From: DATKKK01 sp035542975
GTDB taxonomy: Archaea > Thermoproteota > Bathyarchaeia > Bathyarchaeales > Bathycorpusculaceae
NCBI GenBank assembly: GCA_035542975.1
Contig: DATKKK010000008.1
Coordinates: forward strand, 1-8,294
DNA: 8,294 nucleotides
Direction: 5' to 3'
Shown in pieces: positions 6,679-8,294 of this stretch; within the stretch, counting starts at the first letter, position 1; the number at the start of each line of letters is the position of its first letter. A program made the translations under genes and the position numbers. Below the pieces are notes generated by a model, which saw only the letters and a list, made by a program, of their open reading frames with translations, did no database searches and was not told where the DNA came from.

Positions 6679-7911
6679 TTGTCAAACAACGACTTTACTT
6701 TTCAACATCTAGAAACTCCCGAAGACATCGAAGAAAACCTTGAAATCATGCGAAAAGTCTTCGGACAAAACGAAGGCGTAGACCTTCTCGTTAAAAAATT
6801 CATTTACAATCATCCGAAGATGACACTTAAAAACCATTTCATCATCAAACATAACGGCAGGATGGTTGCAACACTCAACTTGATCCCTCTCAACTTGAAC
6901 ATCGGCGACATCCCACTGAAAGTAGCGGAAATGGGTTGCGTTGCCACACTCGAAGAATACCGCAACCGAGGACTGATGCGAAGACTAGTCAACGAGTACC
7001 ACAAGGCAATCGCAGAACAAGATTACGACCTCTCCGTGATAGAGGGGATACCTTTCTTCTACCGCCAATTCGGGTACGAATACGCTTTGCCGCTTAACGA
7101 GGAAACCAGAATACCGTTGGAAAAACTCCCCGACTGCAGATCTAAGCTCGTAATCCGCCCTTTTATTGACAAAGACATCCCAGAAGCCATGAAACTTCTC
7201 GCAAAAGCTCAAGACAAGTTCTACGTTCATGGCGTTCGTGATGAACAGATTTGGAAGATGCAACAAGAAACAAGAATGGCTTCAGAACGTTTTTTTGAAG
7301 CGTATACGGTGGAAAATGCTGACGAGATGGTTGCATATTTCAGAATCAGTCGCAAACCCGAAAACAAAGAACTGCTCTTTATAGAAACTACGGACACTGA
7401 TTACCCAGCAACAGACGCCATTCTCAGTTTTATCAAGAGCATTGGCGGAAAAGGCAAGTTTGAAACCCTGGTGGCGCGCACAAGCTACTATGATCCATTG
7501 ACAAGAATCCTTGTTACGTTGGGCGCAGAGCAACGTGTTCCGCCGTACGCTTGGCAGATACGTGTCACAGACTACGTCAGCTTGCTCCAAAAAATGAGGC
7601 TTCTTTTCGAAAAACGGCTTGCCAAATCAGAATACTGCGGACTGACCGAAGAAGTGAATTTCAACTTCTGCCGTTACATAATTCAGATGGCATTCGAAAA
7701 TGGCGCAATAATCAAAGTGCAAAGATTGAGAACTGCGGAAAAGTGTACGGTGGGCGTAAACCCGCTTGTTTTTGTTAAACTTTTGTTAGGATACCGATGT
7801 CGCGAGGAACTGGAGATGAATTACCCTGATTTCTACGTGCATGCCAAACATAAACGTTTAATGGATGTTCTTTTCCCGCAACTGCCGTCATACATCCACA
7901 GCGTGCAGTAA
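6679..7911 (+). CDS. Eis-like acetyltransferase: tandem GNAT plus SCP2-like domain
   Basis: This 410-residue cytosolic enzyme is predicted to transfer acetyl from acetyl-CoA to an amine. The first GNAT domain (about 6-140) has the binding strand and motif A, CVATLEEYRNRGLMRR (87-102), with R95 and G98, then FFYRQFGYEY (126-135), the usual GNAT terminal strand region. A second, degenerate GNAT-like domain starts at LVIRPFIDKDIPEA (157-170) and runs to about 290. The C-terminal 110 residues, with VFVKLLLGY (364-372) and MDVLFPQLPSY (395-405), resemble the sterol-carrier-like domain of the Eis family. Domain order and length match Eis, whose C-terminal carboxylate acts in catalysis; here the chain ends SVQ rather than in an aromatic residue. 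Some Eis proteins acetylate aminoglycosides, but the natural substrate is not inferable. It starts at a TTG 35 nt after the CBS gene and is probably co-transcribed with it. Confidence 0.85.
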   Translation: MSNNDFTFQHLETPEDIEENLEIMRKVFGQNEGVDLLVKKFIYNHPKMTLKNHFIIKHNGRMVATLNLIPLNLNIGDIPLKVAEMGCVATLEEYRNRGLMRRLVNEYHKAIAEQDYDLSVIEGIPFFYRQFGYEYALPLNEETRIPLEKLPDCRSKLVIRPFIDKDIPEAMKLLAKAQDKFYVHGVRDEQIWKMQQETRMASERFFEAYTVENADEMVAYFRISRKPENKELLFIETTDTDYPATDAILSFIKSIGGKGKFETLVARTSYYDPLTRILVTLGAEQRVPPYAWQIRVTDYVSLLQKMRLLFEKRLAKSEYCGLTEEVNFNFCRYIIQMAFENGAIIKVQRLRTAEKCTVGVNPLVFVKLLLGYRCREELEMNYPDFYVHAKHKRLMDVLFPQLPSYIHSVQ

Positions 7912-7934
7912 CCTTCTCTTGCAAGACCTAAACG

Positions 7935-7942
7935 TTTATTAT
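7935..7942 (+). promoter_or_regulatory. TATA-like box for the right-edge GNAT gene
   Basis: TTTATTAT is centred about 30 nt before ATG 7969. There is no strong SD motif between it and the ATG, so a leaderless or very short-leader transcript is likely. The spacing matches that at the left-edge membrane protein gene. Confidence 0.45.
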
Positions 7943-7968
7943 CATTCTCCGTCTTCTAGACGAAAGAC

Positions 7969-8294
7969 ATGACTGTTCAAATTCGAAGCTTCAACGAAAA
8001 CGACTTGTCGATCCTTGCCAAATCACTTAATGAGACATATCAGGGCTCATACGAATTTATACCCTACACTGAAGATAGGCTTAGAAAATGGATTCAGGAT
8101 GGAAAGCTCGAGGTTCTGATGGCAGAGTCTGACGGGAAGGTTGTGGGTTCTGCAGCTTACAGGGATGGGCATTGGGGTGAAGAGATCGACTGGCTCGCAG
8201 TTTCTGAAAGCCGTGTTCGCAAACTTGTCGAGAGCTTGCTCGTCAAAGAGATCGAGAAACACGTTAAACGTGAAACTGTTTTTACCGCTGTTGA
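7969..8294 (+). CDS. Partial GNAT-like acetyltransferase (N-terminal 108 codons)
   Basis: The frame is open from ATG 7969 to the right edge, so the C-terminus is missing. The start MTVQIRSFNENDLSILAK and the middle part, with VLMAESDGKVVGSAAYR (about 51-67), follow the alpha1 and beta2-beta3 pattern of GNAT proteins. The beta4 strand, EIDWLAVSES (about 73-82), should lead into the acetyl-CoA motif R-x-x-G-x-G/A, but the following residues read RVRKLVESLLVKEI and contain no glycine. It may be a divergent or catalytically altered GNAT, or a family member with another pyrophosphate loop. It has its own TATA-like box and a 57-nt gap after the Eis-like gene, so it may be transcribed independently. 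A GNAT fold is likely; enzymatic activity is uncertain. Confidence 0.75.
   Translation, partial: MTVQIRSFNENDLSILAKSLNETYQGSYEFIPYTEDRLRKWIQDGKLEVLMAESDGKVVGSAAYRDGHWGEEIDWLAVSESRVRKLVESLLVKEIEKHVKRETVFTAV

Noticed and set aside
6679..7911. Calling the Eis-like protein an aminoglycoside resistance gene
   Set aside because: Only the domain architecture is shared; the terminal residues differ and substrate choice cannot be read from the sequence.
1..8294. CRISPR array, tRNA, rRNA, insertion sequence or integrase site
   Set aside because: No regularly spaced direct repeats, cloverleaf-like segment, transposase motif or terminal inverted repeats were seen by reading both strands.

Overview
The window looks archaeal, most like an uncultured mesophilic lineage such as Bathyarchaeia or another Thermoproteota. 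That placement is an inference, resting on four things. TATA-like boxes lie about 30 nt upstream of start codons. Shine-Dalgarno (SD)-led TTG and GTG starts are frequent. One gene has a four-CBS architecture with a ribosome-hibernation-like tail, of a kind I associate with archaea. Gene packing is tight. No rRNA, tRNA, CRISPR array or insertion sequence was seen.

Layout. Two gene blocks point away from each other from a roughly 150-bp region around 5353-5518. The leftward (minus-strand) block reads, in transcription order: a ChrB-type chromate-resistance-domain protein (5352-4849), a 12-TM MFS exporter (4813-3464), a 10-TM P2-like cation P-type ATPase (3423-946), a RimI-like GNAT acetyltransferase (836-351), and the N-terminal part of an unrecognised two-helix membrane protein that leaves the window at its left edge (325-1). 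The first three genes are separated by only 35-40 nt and look like one operon. A 109-nt gap precedes the GNAT gene, which may be a separate unit. The rightward (plus-strand) block reads: a four-CBS protein with a C-terminal HPF/RaiA-like domain (5519-6643), an Eis-like double-GNAT/SCP2-like acetyltransferase (6679-7911), and a truncated GNAT-like gene leaving the right edge (7969-8294) behind its own TATA-like box.

How the genes may work together. The leftward operon reads as an ion or oxyanion stress module: a ChrB-domain protein as sensor or accessory, an MFS exporter in the place usually held by the CHR-family transporter ChrA, and a P-type pump whose TM5 and TM6 ion-binding residues do not match a calcium pump. 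The rightward block pairs a putative nucleotide-sensing ribosome-hibernation factor with acetyltransferases of unknown substrate. No direct functional link between the two blocks is shown by the sequence; only the shared divergent control region joins them.

The most interesting items are the CBS-HPF fusion, the ChrB/MFS/P-ATPase operon without ChrA, and the departures from canonical ATPase motifs.
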